Positions 53,717 to 62,105 of a stretch of 64,000 bases of DNA are shown one piece after another. The position numbers and the translations under genes were made by a program. How positions within the stretch are numbered: the first letter of the stretch is position 1; each line of letters opens with the position of its first letter. This DNA is from an uncultured Bizionia sp. (GTDB lineage Bacteria; Bacteroidota; Bacteroidia; Flavobacteriales; Flavobacteriaceae): assembly GCA_947496215.1 (NCBI GenBank), contig CANMCF010000003.1:62001-126000 (forward strand), in the 5' to 3' direction. The notes under the pieces were generated by a model, which was not told where the DNA came from, did no database searches, and was given only the letters and a program-made list of their open reading frames with translations.

Positions 53717-54439
53717 ATTGCTTAAGATACTTGCTATCCCTATTCCCAAGATCAACAACAATACGATCTGTCGAAACTGCTCTTGTGAAATTTCATTTAG
53801 AATGAGTTTACCTATCCAAGTCCCCACAACACCTATTACCATTAAAATGGGGATGAGATACAATAAATCCTTACGCATGTATCCATTGAAGTAGTAGACG
53901 ATGGTCCTGCTAAAATCAACTCCTAAGTCAATAACGGCAGAAGTTGCAATAAATTTGTCCTTGTTCATTTTGAAGGCCGATAGGGTAATACCTCGAATAG
54001 CCCCTCCTGTTCCCAAAATTCCTGCGCTCAATCCAGAAAGTGTTCCCCCAATAATGGCATTTTTCATTGTTGCCTTAACGATCAGTTTCTTGAAAATGAG
54101 AAAAGTCAAACTCAAAACAACCAAGAAAACCCCCAACAAATAGGTAAGGACCAAAGGATCTAGGTATTGACTTAAAAATCCACCGACAACAACAAAGATT
54201 ACTGCTGGTATTCCCAGTTGAACAATTACTCTTTTATCTAATCCTTTTCTAAAAAATGCAATTTTGGTAATGTTGCTAGATACGTGATACAAAGCTGTTA
54301 TGCCCAAAACCGATTGAAAGTCCAAAAAGAAGTTAGCTATAGGCACAAAGAAAACCGATGAGCCAAATCCGCCCACGGTTCCCAATATTTCAGCTATGAT
54401 AGAAAGTATTATGAATATAGGAAGATACCTTGATAGCAT
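53705..54439 (-). CDS. sulfite exporter TauE/SafE family protein
   Basis: 244 aa with about eight membrane helices in the family's two-fold pattern. First repeat: FGSSVFFVPIANFFLDFQSV. Second repeat: GTLSGLSAGILGTGGAIRGI, with the G-x-x-x-G-x-G-G pattern. Members export sulfite, sulfoacetate or other organic anions, driven by the membrane potential. It has its own FNR-type promoter and is the rightmost gene of the stress island. Confidence 0.88.
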   Translation of the reverse strand: MLSRYLPIFIILSIIAEILGTVGGFGSSVFFVPIANFFLDFQSVLGITALYHVSSNITKIAFFRKGLDKRVIVQLGIPAVIFVVVGGFLSQYLDPLVLTYLLGVFLVVLSLTFLIFKKLIVKATMKNAIIGGTLSGLSAGILGTGGAIRGITLSAFKMNKDKFIATSAVIDLGVDFSRTIVYYFNGYMRKDLLYLIPILMVIGVVGTWIGKLILNEISQEQFRQIVLLLILGIGIASILSNLGG

Positions 54440-54839
54440 AAGTGATTTGTTTGAGGCTCAAAAATAGTCTTGAAAGAAATCATAATCTATGATATATGTC
54501 ACTTGAGGAAAGAGGGACTAGACATGCTCTTAAAAACATTATGATCATCAATCTCGTTCTTCGCACACCAATCCAAGCACAATGCAACTTAAAACATAAA
54601 CGACGACAAGTAATCAAAATGCGTATCATCCAGCATTAATTTGGACGACTGGTTTCTTCCTTCAATACCTCCTATGGATGTTTTCTTGGTATGTGATAAA
54701 GTCTATTCCATATTTTCAAAATGCCTTTGCCAAGATCAATTTTTCCTTGATTCTTGATTTCATCTGTTAATATTTATTGTTTTTCATTGGTCATCCGCTA
54801 CATTCACATAATCATTCTGCTGTGTATCTAACTTTTTAG
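54440..54839. other. intergenic region between xusC and the TauE gene
   Basis: Contains the TauE promoter (54459-54501). From 54502 to 54839 I see no gene and no clear terminator for the convergent-pointing xus operon. Confidence 0.6.
54459..54501 (-). promoter_or_regulatory. FNR-type box and promoter for the TauE gene
   Basis: Palindrome TGATATATGTCA (54490-54501) and -7 TATTTTTG (54466 to 54459, minus). The spacing is 29.5 bp. Confidence 0.8.
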
Positions 54840-56003
54840 CTATGAATGTTTCTTCTTGTATTTTTTCCCATACCAAAGTAAAATGCCGCTAATAGGTAAC
54901 GATGCGCAAATCAAACTAGTCAAAAAGGCTATGATCTTACCTACAACACCTCCTATTGCCCCAATATGAATGTCATAATTCATACGGATTACCTTGTCTG
55001 CAAACTTGGCATCTTCATATTTTCCATATATACTCGGAGTTTCGATCTCCTTCAATGTCTGTTGATCGAAGAAAAGATAGTCCATGTCGTAATACATTCC
55101 TACAGTATTGGTAGCTTCAACTAGTATTGAGGTCGAGTCATTGGCTGGATAATGCAACTCGAAGCTTTTTGCATTCCCATACTTTTCATGCAAAAAAGGA
55201 ATCAAGCGGTCGTAGGCTGGAGATGTATTAGAGTTGACTACTTCAAGGCTAATGCTATCAGGAGTAATGAATTGAGGAGCCTTGTCTCCTCCAGTTGAGA
55301 CATATGCGACATAATAGAACCAATTGAAGGCCATGACACACCCTGTAAATGCAAATATCAACCCGAATGAAGATATGTAAAACCCAATGACCGTGTGCAA
55401 ATCGAAATTTTTCCTTTTCCAACGCGTCTTGTCGTTCCAATCGAATTTAAATCGTTGCTTTCTGCTCTTCTTGTTTTTTGGCCACCAAAGAAAAATACCG
55501 CTGACCAATATGATGAGAAACAACAATACGGAATAGGACACGATTCTAGAACCTATGGCCTCCGGCAGCCATAATCGCGTATGTCCCTTCAATACAAAAC
55601 CAAAAAAACCAGAATCATGATCCACCTTTTCAATGAATTCCCCTGAATATGGATTTAAAAAGAGACTCTGATAAAATACTTCTGGCCCTGCTTCATAGAA
55701 AACGACTTCTATGGCATCATTGGCTTTCCCATAGACTACGCCATGAATTGTCCTATCTGGAACTATGCCTTCTGCCACCTCCCTTATCAAAGAAGGCCTC
55801 ATAAACTCCTGTTCCTTGGGTTGTACATGTCTATAATCGTCATAAAGACTTTCTATTTCCTCCTTGAACGTCCACAGACAGCCTGTAATGGAAACGATAA
55901 AAATTACAACACCCGTTGCCAATCCCAACATCTTATGGAGTTGCAAGATTCTCTTACGTGCATTATTTCTTTTTTTATTTGCCATGTTCTTAAATAAAGA
56001 CAT
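54840..56003 (-). CDS. xusC: XusC-like PepSY-domain inner-membrane protein
   Basis: 387 aa with four membrane helices in the PepSY-associated pattern (VVIFIVSITGCLWTFKEEIE; ILVSGIFLWWPKN; LIFAFTGCVMAF; SGILLWYGKKYKKK at the end). Periplasmic PepSY-type domains lie between them. In the xus system this component acts at the inner membrane as a reductase/permease that takes iron from, or moves, the imported siderophore. It is the last gene of the xusABC order, 60 bp after xusB. ATG 56003 or 55985 are both possible. Confidence 0.85.
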   Translation of the reverse strand: MSLFKNMANKKRNNARKRILQLHKMLGLATGVVIFIVSITGCLWTFKEEIESLYDDYRHVQPKEQEFMRPSLIREVAEGIVPDRTIHGVVYGKANDAIEVVFYEAGPEVFYQSLFLNPYSGEFIEKVDHDSGFFGFVLKGHTRLWLPEAIGSRIVSYSVLLFLIILVSGIFLWWPKNKKSRKQRFKFDWNDKTRWKRKNFDLHTVIGFYISSFGLIFAFTGCVMAFNWFYYVAYVSTGGDKAPQFITPDSISLEVVNSNTSPAYDRLIPFLHEKYGNAKSFELHYPANDSTSILVEATNTVGMYYDMDYLFFDQQTLKEIETPSIYGKYEDAKFADKVIRMNYDIHIGAIGGVVGKIIAFLTSLICASLPISGILLWYGKKYKKKHS

Positions 56004-56063
56004 ACTCCCAAATACGAGATTCAGGAGTATATGGTTAGGGAAGCATCAAACAACCGAAGTCAT

Positions 56064-57290
56064 CTATAGTTTATAAAAACCTTTGATTGTCTTCCCGATG
56101 ATTTCTGCTCCTTTGATTCCTATTGCCGTTTCCACATCCACCTGATAGACATATGCCTTCGTTTCCGTTTCTATGCTTACATATACTTTCCCTTCTTCGA
56201 CCAACACCGGAGAAGAATAGCGTTTGGCATGCAAAGGGATGTTGGCAACGTCTGTAACTGTTTTTGTTTCCAAATCCACAATGACCAACTTTTGATTGAA
56301 TGCCACCTCGTTTCGGGTAAAGGCATCCCAAGGATTACCGTTGTCATTTGTCAATATTCTAGCAATCGCCTTGTTGTTCCCCACGTAATCAAACCAAAAT
56401 AGCTTTCCTCCGTTCGTGGCTTCTTCGACATTGAAGAAATAATCTGGATCAAACTCCGTTTCACCGGATTTAATTCTCAATATGCCAGATGGTTTCGTGG
56501 CTGCAGGATGAAAACCAGCCATGGTTGCTCCACATGAAAAAGAATACAAATCGCCATTGTCTGCTTCTATGAGTCCAGTGGTCGTACCATTCACTCCGAT
56601 GTTGCTTGTTCTTGGATCGCTGATTATCTTTTCTGGTTCTGCTCCCACGTTTGGATAAGGATATACCGCCACAAATGCCTCGTTGGCTTCCGGTGTGGTA
56701 AAGTTACCTTCCGAGTCCAACTTTTGAAATGGAATGAACAATTTGCCTCCACGAACTTTTAAAGCTGTAGGCCAAGCAACCAGATTGTTGGTTTCATCCG
56801 TAAAAATCTTCGTTCCCACGATTTTTTTCACATGAACAGAAGCCACGTCGATAAAATGCAGTCTTCTATTTGCAAAGCCCGCCCTTGGAATTTCCATTGC
56901 CAACAATGTCTTCTCATCCTCGGATTGACCAAACATTTCCAAGGCGTTTTCAAAGATGAATTCTCCTTTTTTCTCAATAAGTCCATTTCCATTGCTGGCA
57001 TATCCTGCACACTGGTTGTCGGCACTGTAACCGGATGCAAACAATGTATTTCCTACTGGATGGTAAAATCGCCACCCTGTTTGTTCGACTCCTGTACCTT
57101 CGGACGTTATGGTTCCGGACATGATGTCCCTTTTGCTTACGATGTATTCCGTTTCATCTTGTCCCGTTGTCTTCAAGGTCATGGTGATTCCAGAAGAGGA
57201 TTGTTGTGTAACGCTTGGCGTATCGTCATCTTTGCTGCATGAACACAATGCCAGCAATGCCAAAATTAATATGTGATTGATTCTTTTCAT
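56064..57290 (-). CDS. xusB: XusB-like siderophore-binding lipoprotein (DUF4374)
   Basis: 408 aa. Lipoprotein signal MKRINHILILALLALCSC with lipobox Cys. The body is a beta-propeller-like DUF4374 protein with repeated blades (for example TSNIGVNGTTTGLIEADNGD, then LYSFSCGATMAGFHPAATKP, then YSSPVLVEEGKVYVSIETE). In Bacteroides thetaiotaomicron XusB binds enterobactin-type siderophores at the outer membrane and works with XusA. It is 29 bp after the TonB-dependent receptor. Confidence 0.88.
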   Translation of the reverse strand: MKRINHILILALLALCSCSKDDDTPSVTQQSSSGITMTLKTTGQDETEYIVSKRDIMSGTITSEGTGVEQTGWRFYHPVGNTLFASGYSADNQCAGYASNGNGLIEKKGEFIFENALEMFGQSEDEKTLLAMEIPRAGFANRRLHFIDVASVHVKKIVGTKIFTDETNNLVAWPTALKVRGGKLFIPFQKLDSEGNFTTPEANEAFVAVYPYPNVGAEPEKIISDPRTSNIGVNGTTTGLIEADNGDLYSFSCGATMAGFHPAATKPSGILRIKSGETEFDPDYFFNVEEATNGGKLFWFDYVGNNKAIARILTNDNGNPWDAFTRNEVAFNQKLVIVDLETKTVTDVANIPLHAKRYSSPVLVEEGKVYVSIETETKAYVYQVDVETAIGIKGAEIIGKTIKGFYKL

Positions 57291-57319
57291 GATTGTTATT
57301 TAATAGTTTAACATTTTTA

Positions 57320-59710
57320 TTATTTAATCGAATATCTAAGTTTCAATGCCATCGCCCTTCCTGGTCTTTGAATTCTAAAGTTGTCATATAGCAACTCATT
57401 CGTCAAGTTGGTCACAGAAGCAGAAATGCTTAGTTTGTCATTTGGCAGTGTATATTCCACATCCAAGCCATGTGCCAATTGCGTGGGTATGGTATGCTTG
57501 TCTTCCCGATTGCCTCCGTTCTCGTCCTTGAGAAAGAATTCATGAACGAAACGCGTATTCCAGTGTAGTGTCAATCGTCTTTCCAACTTTCCATGAAATG
57601 GTCTTACCATCAAATTCACATTTGCGAAAAAGAAAGGGGTATTTGGTACTTTCCCCTTGTAATTGCTGTTGGGTTGCCCTTCGTTGAACTCGTTCTGCTC
57701 CGTAATGTTTTGGTACGTTACATTGGAGGATATCGCAGCAACACCCTTGTAATCCAAACTGATCCCATTTTCAATTCCCTTGGTGGTTACCTTTACCAAG
57801 TTTGCATAGTTTCCAAACACTCCAGCTGGTTTGAACTGAATGAAATCGTCTGAAAATCGATAGAATACGTTCCCTTCATACTTTATCTTGAAAGCATCAA
57901 ATTGCTTGTTGAATCTAACTCCTAGGTTGATGTTGTCGCTAATCTCCGGTTTCAATTGCGAGTTTGGACTTATGTATATGCCATCTCCAAGGATTTCATT
58001 GGGCTCAGGCAATCTATATGCCTTTTCATAAGATCCCTTCAACGTCAAATTCCTGGAAGGACGAAAAGCCAAAGACGCACCATAGCCCGTACTTGCAATT
58101 GACGGTTTTGAAACGATGTCCACATTCGAGTCCAAAGGATCCTGATGGATCATCTTCCCTTTGAAAATATATTCTTTGACGAAAACTACGGCATCGAATC
58201 GTTTCGAATCGTCTTTGAAGCCATAGGCAATCCCTCCTACGTACTTTTCGATGTGATTGGGATTTGTGAATGACCTATTCAATTCATCCACTTCATCTCT
58301 CCCCTTCCTCCTAAGGTAGTTTTGACTTAAATTGAATTCTATTCCATGGTTTTTTAATGGCTGGTATGAGACATGGAATTGAGACCTTATCAATCCATCA
58401 TTCAATTTGAACAACGACTTTCGCTCAAACAACTCGCCTTTGGGGTCATCTGGTTCTCTTTCGAAAGCCTGATTGATCCAATTGTACTTTCTATTTCCCG
58501 TATCGTCTATCGTCTCTTCGACAGAGCCCGCCAACACGTTTGCTGAAAAGCTTACTTTTTCGAATTTCTTCCTAATCGCGGAAGACAAAAGGAATATACT
58601 GTTTCGGGTATTGAAATCTCCAAAGGGTCTGAGTATGTTGAAATCCGGGTGTTGATATTCCTTCTTGTTGTTTGCATAGGTAGCCTTCAATTGCCAATGA
58701 TCAGCAATTTTACGATCTACCATCCCAAATTCGGCAGATAGCATCCCAGATGTATATTGGTCATGAAATCTCCTTACATCCGTAACACCGACATTGTTTC
58801 CATTTTCATCGTATACTGGTACGTCTTTCGTTAAAAAGTCATTGTCCGAATGGTTGAAGAATGAATTTATCTTGTAATACTGTTTTTTTTCCTCATTGAA
58901 GTGTTTCGTGTTCAAGGCAAACCGATGCGTATTGAACGAGCCATAGCCATAACTTGCATCTATGAAGCTGTTGTTCTTGTTTTCCGTGACTATGTTAATT
59001 GCTCCTCCCAAAGCATCTGCGCCAAAGGATATGGGCACCACTCCTTTATATATTTCGATGCTCTCGATCAAATTTATGGGATAGTTGTTCAAAGTCAATG
59101 CCGTACCGAAATTCTCCATTGGTACCCCGTCTATGAAATAACGTATCTGGTTTCCGGACAATCCGTTCAACGATAGCTTGAAACCCGACCCCAAGCCACC
59201 ACTTTCGCGTATGTTTATCCCTGGAGTGATTTTGATGACTTGATTTATGTCGGCACTCAAGTTCTTGAGTTTCTTGGTTTCGATTATCGCCAAATCGTAT
59301 CCTGTGCTTCTTTTGGTTTCTGCTTTGGTCTTACCAGCAACGACAACCTCGGACAACTCGCTCACTTCTTCCTTTAAAATAACTCTTATGACACTACCTC
59401 TTTCATTGGGAGTGACTATGCCAATATGATCAAAAAAACCAACCATCGATATCCTCAAGTCATACGTTTCATTCTTCAATCCCTCGAAAACGAAACGGCC
59501 TTCTTCATTCGTAGATGTATATTTGTTTTCTCCAATTTTTACCGTAGCCCCAAACAAAGGGCTTTCATCTTCATCCAAGACCACACCTTGGACATTATTC
59601 TGTCCATAGCACAAAATCCCCAGCATAAACAGGAGGCACTGACACTTTTTTCTTATGAATACTATCACGACAATTGCATTTTTTTCAACAATTTCTTTAG
59701 ACTTTAACAT
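57320..59710 (-). CDS. xusA: XusA-like TonB-dependent siderophore receptor
   Basis: 796 aa. A signal peptide (about 20-36) is followed by a carboxypeptidase-regulatory-like domain (VQGVVLDEDESPLFGATVKI), a TonB-box-like region, the plug domain (IDGVPMENFGTALTL, GVVPISFGADALGGAINIVT) and a 22-stranded barrel ending RPGRAMALKLRYSIK. It takes up ferric siderophores across the outer membrane. The order receptor - DUF4374 - PepSY is that of the xenosiderophore utilisation (xus) locus. Confidence 0.9.
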   Translation of the reverse strand: MLKSKEIVEKNAIVVIVFIRKKCQCLLFMLGILCYGQNNVQGVVLDEDESPLFGATVKIGENKYTSTNEEGRFVFEGLKNETYDLRISMVGFFDHIGIVTPNERGSVIRVILKEEVSELSEVVVAGKTKAETKRSTGYDLAIIETKKLKNLSADINQVIKITPGINIRESGGLGSGFKLSLNGLSGNQIRYFIDGVPMENFGTALTLNNYPINLIESIEIYKGVVPISFGADALGGAINIVTENKNNSFIDASYGYGSFNTHRFALNTKHFNEEKKQYYKINSFFNHSDNDFLTKDVPVYDENGNNVGVTDVRRFHDQYTSGMLSAEFGMVDRKIADHWQLKATYANNKKEYQHPDFNILRPFGDFNTRNSIFLLSSAIRKKFEKVSFSANVLAGSVEETIDDTGNRKYNWINQAFEREPDDPKGELFERKSLFKLNDGLIRSQFHVSYQPLKNHGIEFNLSQNYLRRKGRDEVDELNRSFTNPNHIEKYVGGIAYGFKDDSKRFDAVVFVKEYIFKGKMIHQDPLDSNVDIVSKPSIASTGYGASLAFRPSRNLTLKGSYEKAYRLPEPNEILGDGIYISPNSQLKPEISDNINLGVRFNKQFDAFKIKYEGNVFYRFSDDFIQFKPAGVFGNYANLVKVTTKGIENGISLDYKGVAAISSNVTYQNITEQNEFNEGQPNSNYKGKVPNTPFFFANVNLMVRPFHGKLERRLTLHWNTRFVHEFFLKDENGGNREDKHTIPTQLAHGLDVEYTLPNDKLSISASVTNLTNELLYDNFRIQRPGRAMALKLRYSIK

Positions 59711-59744
59711 TATTATTTATATTTGGTCTAAATAAACTTAAGCG

Positions 59745-59752
59745 CAAAATTA
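59745..59752 (-). promoter_or_regulatory. candidate -7 element of the xus operon
   Basis: TAATTTTG on the minus strand, followed by CGC, gives a leader of about 30 nt. A full TAnnTTTG match with a T-rich upstream part. It overlaps the spacer to the divergent regulator gene (74 bp in all). Confidence 0.5.
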
Positions 59753-59783
59753 GCATCTAATCGAAAAAGAAAAATGACGTATT

Positions 59784-60800
59784 ATGGATAAAAAAAGACG
59801 TGACTATGAAACGTCTGAAAAATTGACGTCTAAACAGGAATGCAAACATTTTTGGGCATCGATAATGACTCCACTGAGTTCTTGTGAGACATGTGGTCTA
59901 CAACATAGAAAATATGAGTTCCTATCAACCTATGGCACTGGTTCTTTTGAGTTTTTTTCCTTTGATGGTCTCTATGTAGGGATTACGGATGTCAGTTTGA
60001 AGAAAAACATAAACCTATCGGGTATTCGGGCGTATGAGACCTTCGAACTTTCATTCTTGATGGAAGGAGAACAAATCATCACGTTGGATGCACAAGATGA
60101 GGATCTCATCTATGAGAGTCAAGAATGCTACCTACTGTACATTTCCAACAATTCTGGACATGTTCGTTACCTAAAGAACAAGCCTTTCAAGGAAATCAAG
60201 GTACGCATGGATAAAAACTTCATTGAAAAACATAGACTCGACGAAGTCTATGAGTTGCATAAGAAACACGAATTGCATGGGGTGAGGAAAAAAATCTCTG
60301 AACCGATAAGTGCCAAAACCCAAGAGATATTGACAGAACTTCTGTCCGACAAGAGGCAAGGCTTGTTAAAACGGTTGTTCCTAGAATCCAAGGTGTTGGA
60401 ATTGCTATCCTTACAACTGGACACCAACAAAAGAGCCAAATCCGACTTCTTGAACAAAGACCCAAAATCCATTAAAAAGATATACGAGATACAATCCATA
60501 ATAAATTCCGACCTCACTGAGCAGTTCTCCATCCAACAACTATCTAGAAAGGTCGGTGTGAATGACTTTGTCGTAAAAAAAGAGTTCAAACGCATCTTTG
60601 GAGAGACCATATTCGAATATGCATTGACACAGCGCATGACCAAAGCCAAACAACTATTGAAACATAGCAAAAAACCAATCTATGAGATTTCCGAATTGGT
60701 AGGTTATAAGAATGCCACACATTTTACTGCCGCCTTCAAGAAAGTGGAGGGCATCACCCCAAAGAAATACAGAAATGCGTCTTTGGCAAAGATTTCTTGA
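59784..60800 (+). CDS. AraC-family regulator of the xus locus
   Basis: 338 aa. The N-terminal ~220 residues form a sensor part, with a Cys/His cluster near the start (SKQECKHFWAS, SCETCGLQH), and the C-terminal ~100 residues are an AraC/XylS HTH pair (SIQQLSRKVGVNDFVVKKEF, IYEISELVGYKNATHFTAAF). It is divergent from xusA with a 73-bp shared promoter region, so it probably controls the xus operon, as is common in iron-siderophore loci (compare PchR). The last 162 nt of its coding region recur at 61792-61953. Confidence 0.88.
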   Translation: MDKKRRDYETSEKLTSKQECKHFWASIMTPLSSCETCGLQHRKYEFLSTYGTGSFEFFSFDGLYVGITDVSLKKNINLSGIRAYETFELSFLMEGEQIITLDAQDEDLIYESQECYLLYISNNSGHVRYLKNKPFKEIKVRMDKNFIEKHRLDEVYELHKKHELHGVRKKISEPISAKTQEILTELLSDKRQGLLKRLFLESKVLELLSLQLDTNKRAKSDFLNKDPKSIKKIYEIQSIINSDLTEQFSIQQLSRKVGVNDFVVKKEFKRIFGETIFEYALTQRMTKAKQLLKHSKKPIYEISELVGYKNATHFTAAFKKVEGITPKKYRNASLAKIS

Positions 60801-60825
60801 TGGCACAGCATTCAATTCCTTTTGT
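60639..60825. repeat. 187-bp direct repeat, original (3' end of the AraC gene)
   Basis: This segment recurs at 61792-61979 in the same orientation, 1153 bp away. The two differ by one substitution (GGT[T/C]AT context) and one inserted A after the stop codon. It covers the last 54 codons and 25 bp beyond. Confidence 0.95.
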
Positions 60826-60834
60826 ATTGATATC

Positions 60835-60860
60835 AATTCTAATTCCCATGAATTAGAATT
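60835..60860. promoter_or_regulatory. perfect inverted repeat, candidate operator
   Basis: AATTCTAATT - CCCATG - AATTAGAATT, ten perfectly paired bases per arm. It ends 14 bp upstream of a full -7 match (60875-60882), so it covers the -33 region of the promoter for the 218-aa gene. Confidence 0.55.
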
Positions 60861-60874
60861 ACAATCTCGTTTAG

Positions 60875-60882
60875 TATATTTG
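60875..60882 (+). promoter_or_regulatory. candidate -7 element of the 218-aa gene
   Basis: TATATTTG, a full TAnnTTTG match, 86 bp before the ATG at 60969. Confidence 0.5.
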
Positions 60883-60968
60883 AGTATTTATGTTGAATGA
60901 ATGCATAAGGGAAACACTTGCGACTGGTTGTATTTATGCAATAGTTTCAGATAATTATGAAGAATTGA

Positions 60969-61625
60969 ATGGGATTAGACATTACACATTATAAAGCTAC
61001 TATGGAGAAGGCTGAAAGCCACACTCTATTTTACATTGGTAACGATATTTATGGAAAAACAGGAGCCCTAATTAGAGAAAATTTTGATGACTTTAATGTT
61101 GATTTTGATCATTTCAATAAATACATACAGCATATTGATGTTCCAACCGAGGTAGAAAGTGTAATAATTATAAAAGGACCTGAAAATCTAAAAAAAGTAA
61201 AAGACCATTTTCAGTCAAACAAAAGAACTTTTTTGATTCGAGAAAATGAAGAACAATTTAAAATAGAGTTAAACGATTTTGAGAAAAAGAGAGGCTATCA
61301 GAAATTAAAAAAGGTTTTTGAAGATATTCATTATGCGGATTGGATCATACTGAAATATTATACTATAGAAAAAAAAGAAGGATTCTATTTTAAAAGCGTA
61401 GGAGATCAACGAAAAGGTATGAACGGAAAATTCTGGGACAAATTCTGTAATGGAGTCAAATACAACTTTGCACTTAAAGAAGACTTTGATTATGCTTTTA
61501 CTTGTGTGGATAGCTATTGGGATACTGACACCGAAGAAAGTGTTAGACGAAGGAGAGAAGAATTTAAAAAAGGATTTATAGATAATTTTGAATTTGGAGC
61601 AAGCTTCATCTCTATATCCTATTAA
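60969..61625 (+). CDS. hypothetical protein inside the AraC direct repeat
   Basis: 218 aa with ATG start. MGLDITHYKATMEKAE is a start seen in orphan proteins of Bacteroidota of unknown function. The body is mixed alpha/beta (NRDV-free, with TEVESVIIIKGPENLKK and YADWIILKYYTIEKKEG), without signal peptide or membrane helix, rich in Asp, Glu, Lys and Phe. It is the only gene between the two copies of the AraC tail, and is more AT-rich than the xus genes, which suggests acquisition. I do not recognise the family. Confidence 0.75.
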   Translation: MGLDITHYKATMEKAESHTLFYIGNDIYGKTGALIRENFDDFNVDFDHFNKYIQHIDVPTEVESVIIIKGPENLKKVKDHFQSNKRTFLIRENEEQFKIELNDFEKKRGYQKLKKVFEDIHYADWIILKYYTIEKKEGFYFKSVGDQRKGMNGKFWDKFCNGVKYNFALKEDFDYAFTCVDSYWDTDTEESVRRRREEFKKGFIDNFEFGASFISISY

Positions 61626-61791
61626 CTTTTAATTCGGTTCCAATTTCTGGCTTTAGCAAATACTAATAAATTCCGATTTTCCTTATTTCCAATAAAACAA
61701 AAACTTCCCCAAATTGATGTAGAAACTCTTGTTAAGATTACTCTTGTCTCCACTAAGATACTCTAATGGTAGCTATCTAGGAACAACAAGA

Positions 61792-61953
61792 ACCAAAGCC
61801 AAACAACTATTGAAACATAGCAAAAAACCAATCTATGAGATTTCCGAATTGGTAGGCTATAAGAATGCCACACATTTTACTGCCGCCTTCAAGAAAGTGG
61901 AGGGCATCACCCCAAAGAAATACAGAAATGCGTCTTTGGCAAAGATTTCTTGA
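61792..61953 (+). pseudogene. truncated copy of the AraC regulator C-terminus
   Basis: The last 54 codons of the 59784-60800 gene, intact to the stop codon but without the sensor part or the first HTH. A frame from 61729 would give a 74-aa fusion with 21 unrelated residues, which is unlikely to be a functional regulator. Confidence 0.85.
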
Positions 61954-61979
61954 TGGCAACAGCATTCAATTCCTTTTGT
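61792..61979. repeat. 188-bp direct repeat, second copy
   Basis: Copy of 60639-60825 with one substitution and one insertion. The sequence after the repeat differs in the two places, so it is not a simple tandem duplication. Confidence 0.95.
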
Positions 61980-62083
61980 GTTTATGCTATAGTTGTAAAA
62001 TATTTACCTAAAGCGAAAGGCCTTTTCACTAAATCAAAAGAGCTGATTACTAATTTGAATTTTTATTCAAAACATAAAATGAA

Positions 62084-62091
62084 TACTTTTG
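62084..62091 (+). promoter_or_regulatory. candidate -7 element of the 221-aa gene
   Basis: TACTTTTG, a full TAnnTTTG match ending 14 bp before ATG 62106, so the transcript would have a very short leader. Confidence 0.5.
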
Positions 62092-62105
62092 ATTAAACAT
62101 CCATT

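Larger units (their letters stand above)
61626..62105. other. region holding the AraC tail copy
   Basis: From 61626 to 61791 nothing is seen. 61792-61979 is the AraC 3' repeat. 61980-62083 is AT-rich with no recognised feature, followed by a promoter-like element at 62084. Confidence 0.6.

Noticed and set aside
61729..61953. 74-aa frame with an AraC-like C-terminus
   Set aside because: Only the last 54 codons match the AraC gene and half of the DNA-binding domain is missing, so it is treated as a copied fragment.
60639..61979. Simple tandem duplication of the AraC tail
   Set aside because: In a tandem duplication the sequence after copy 2 should continue as that after copy 1. They differ from the first base after the repeat.
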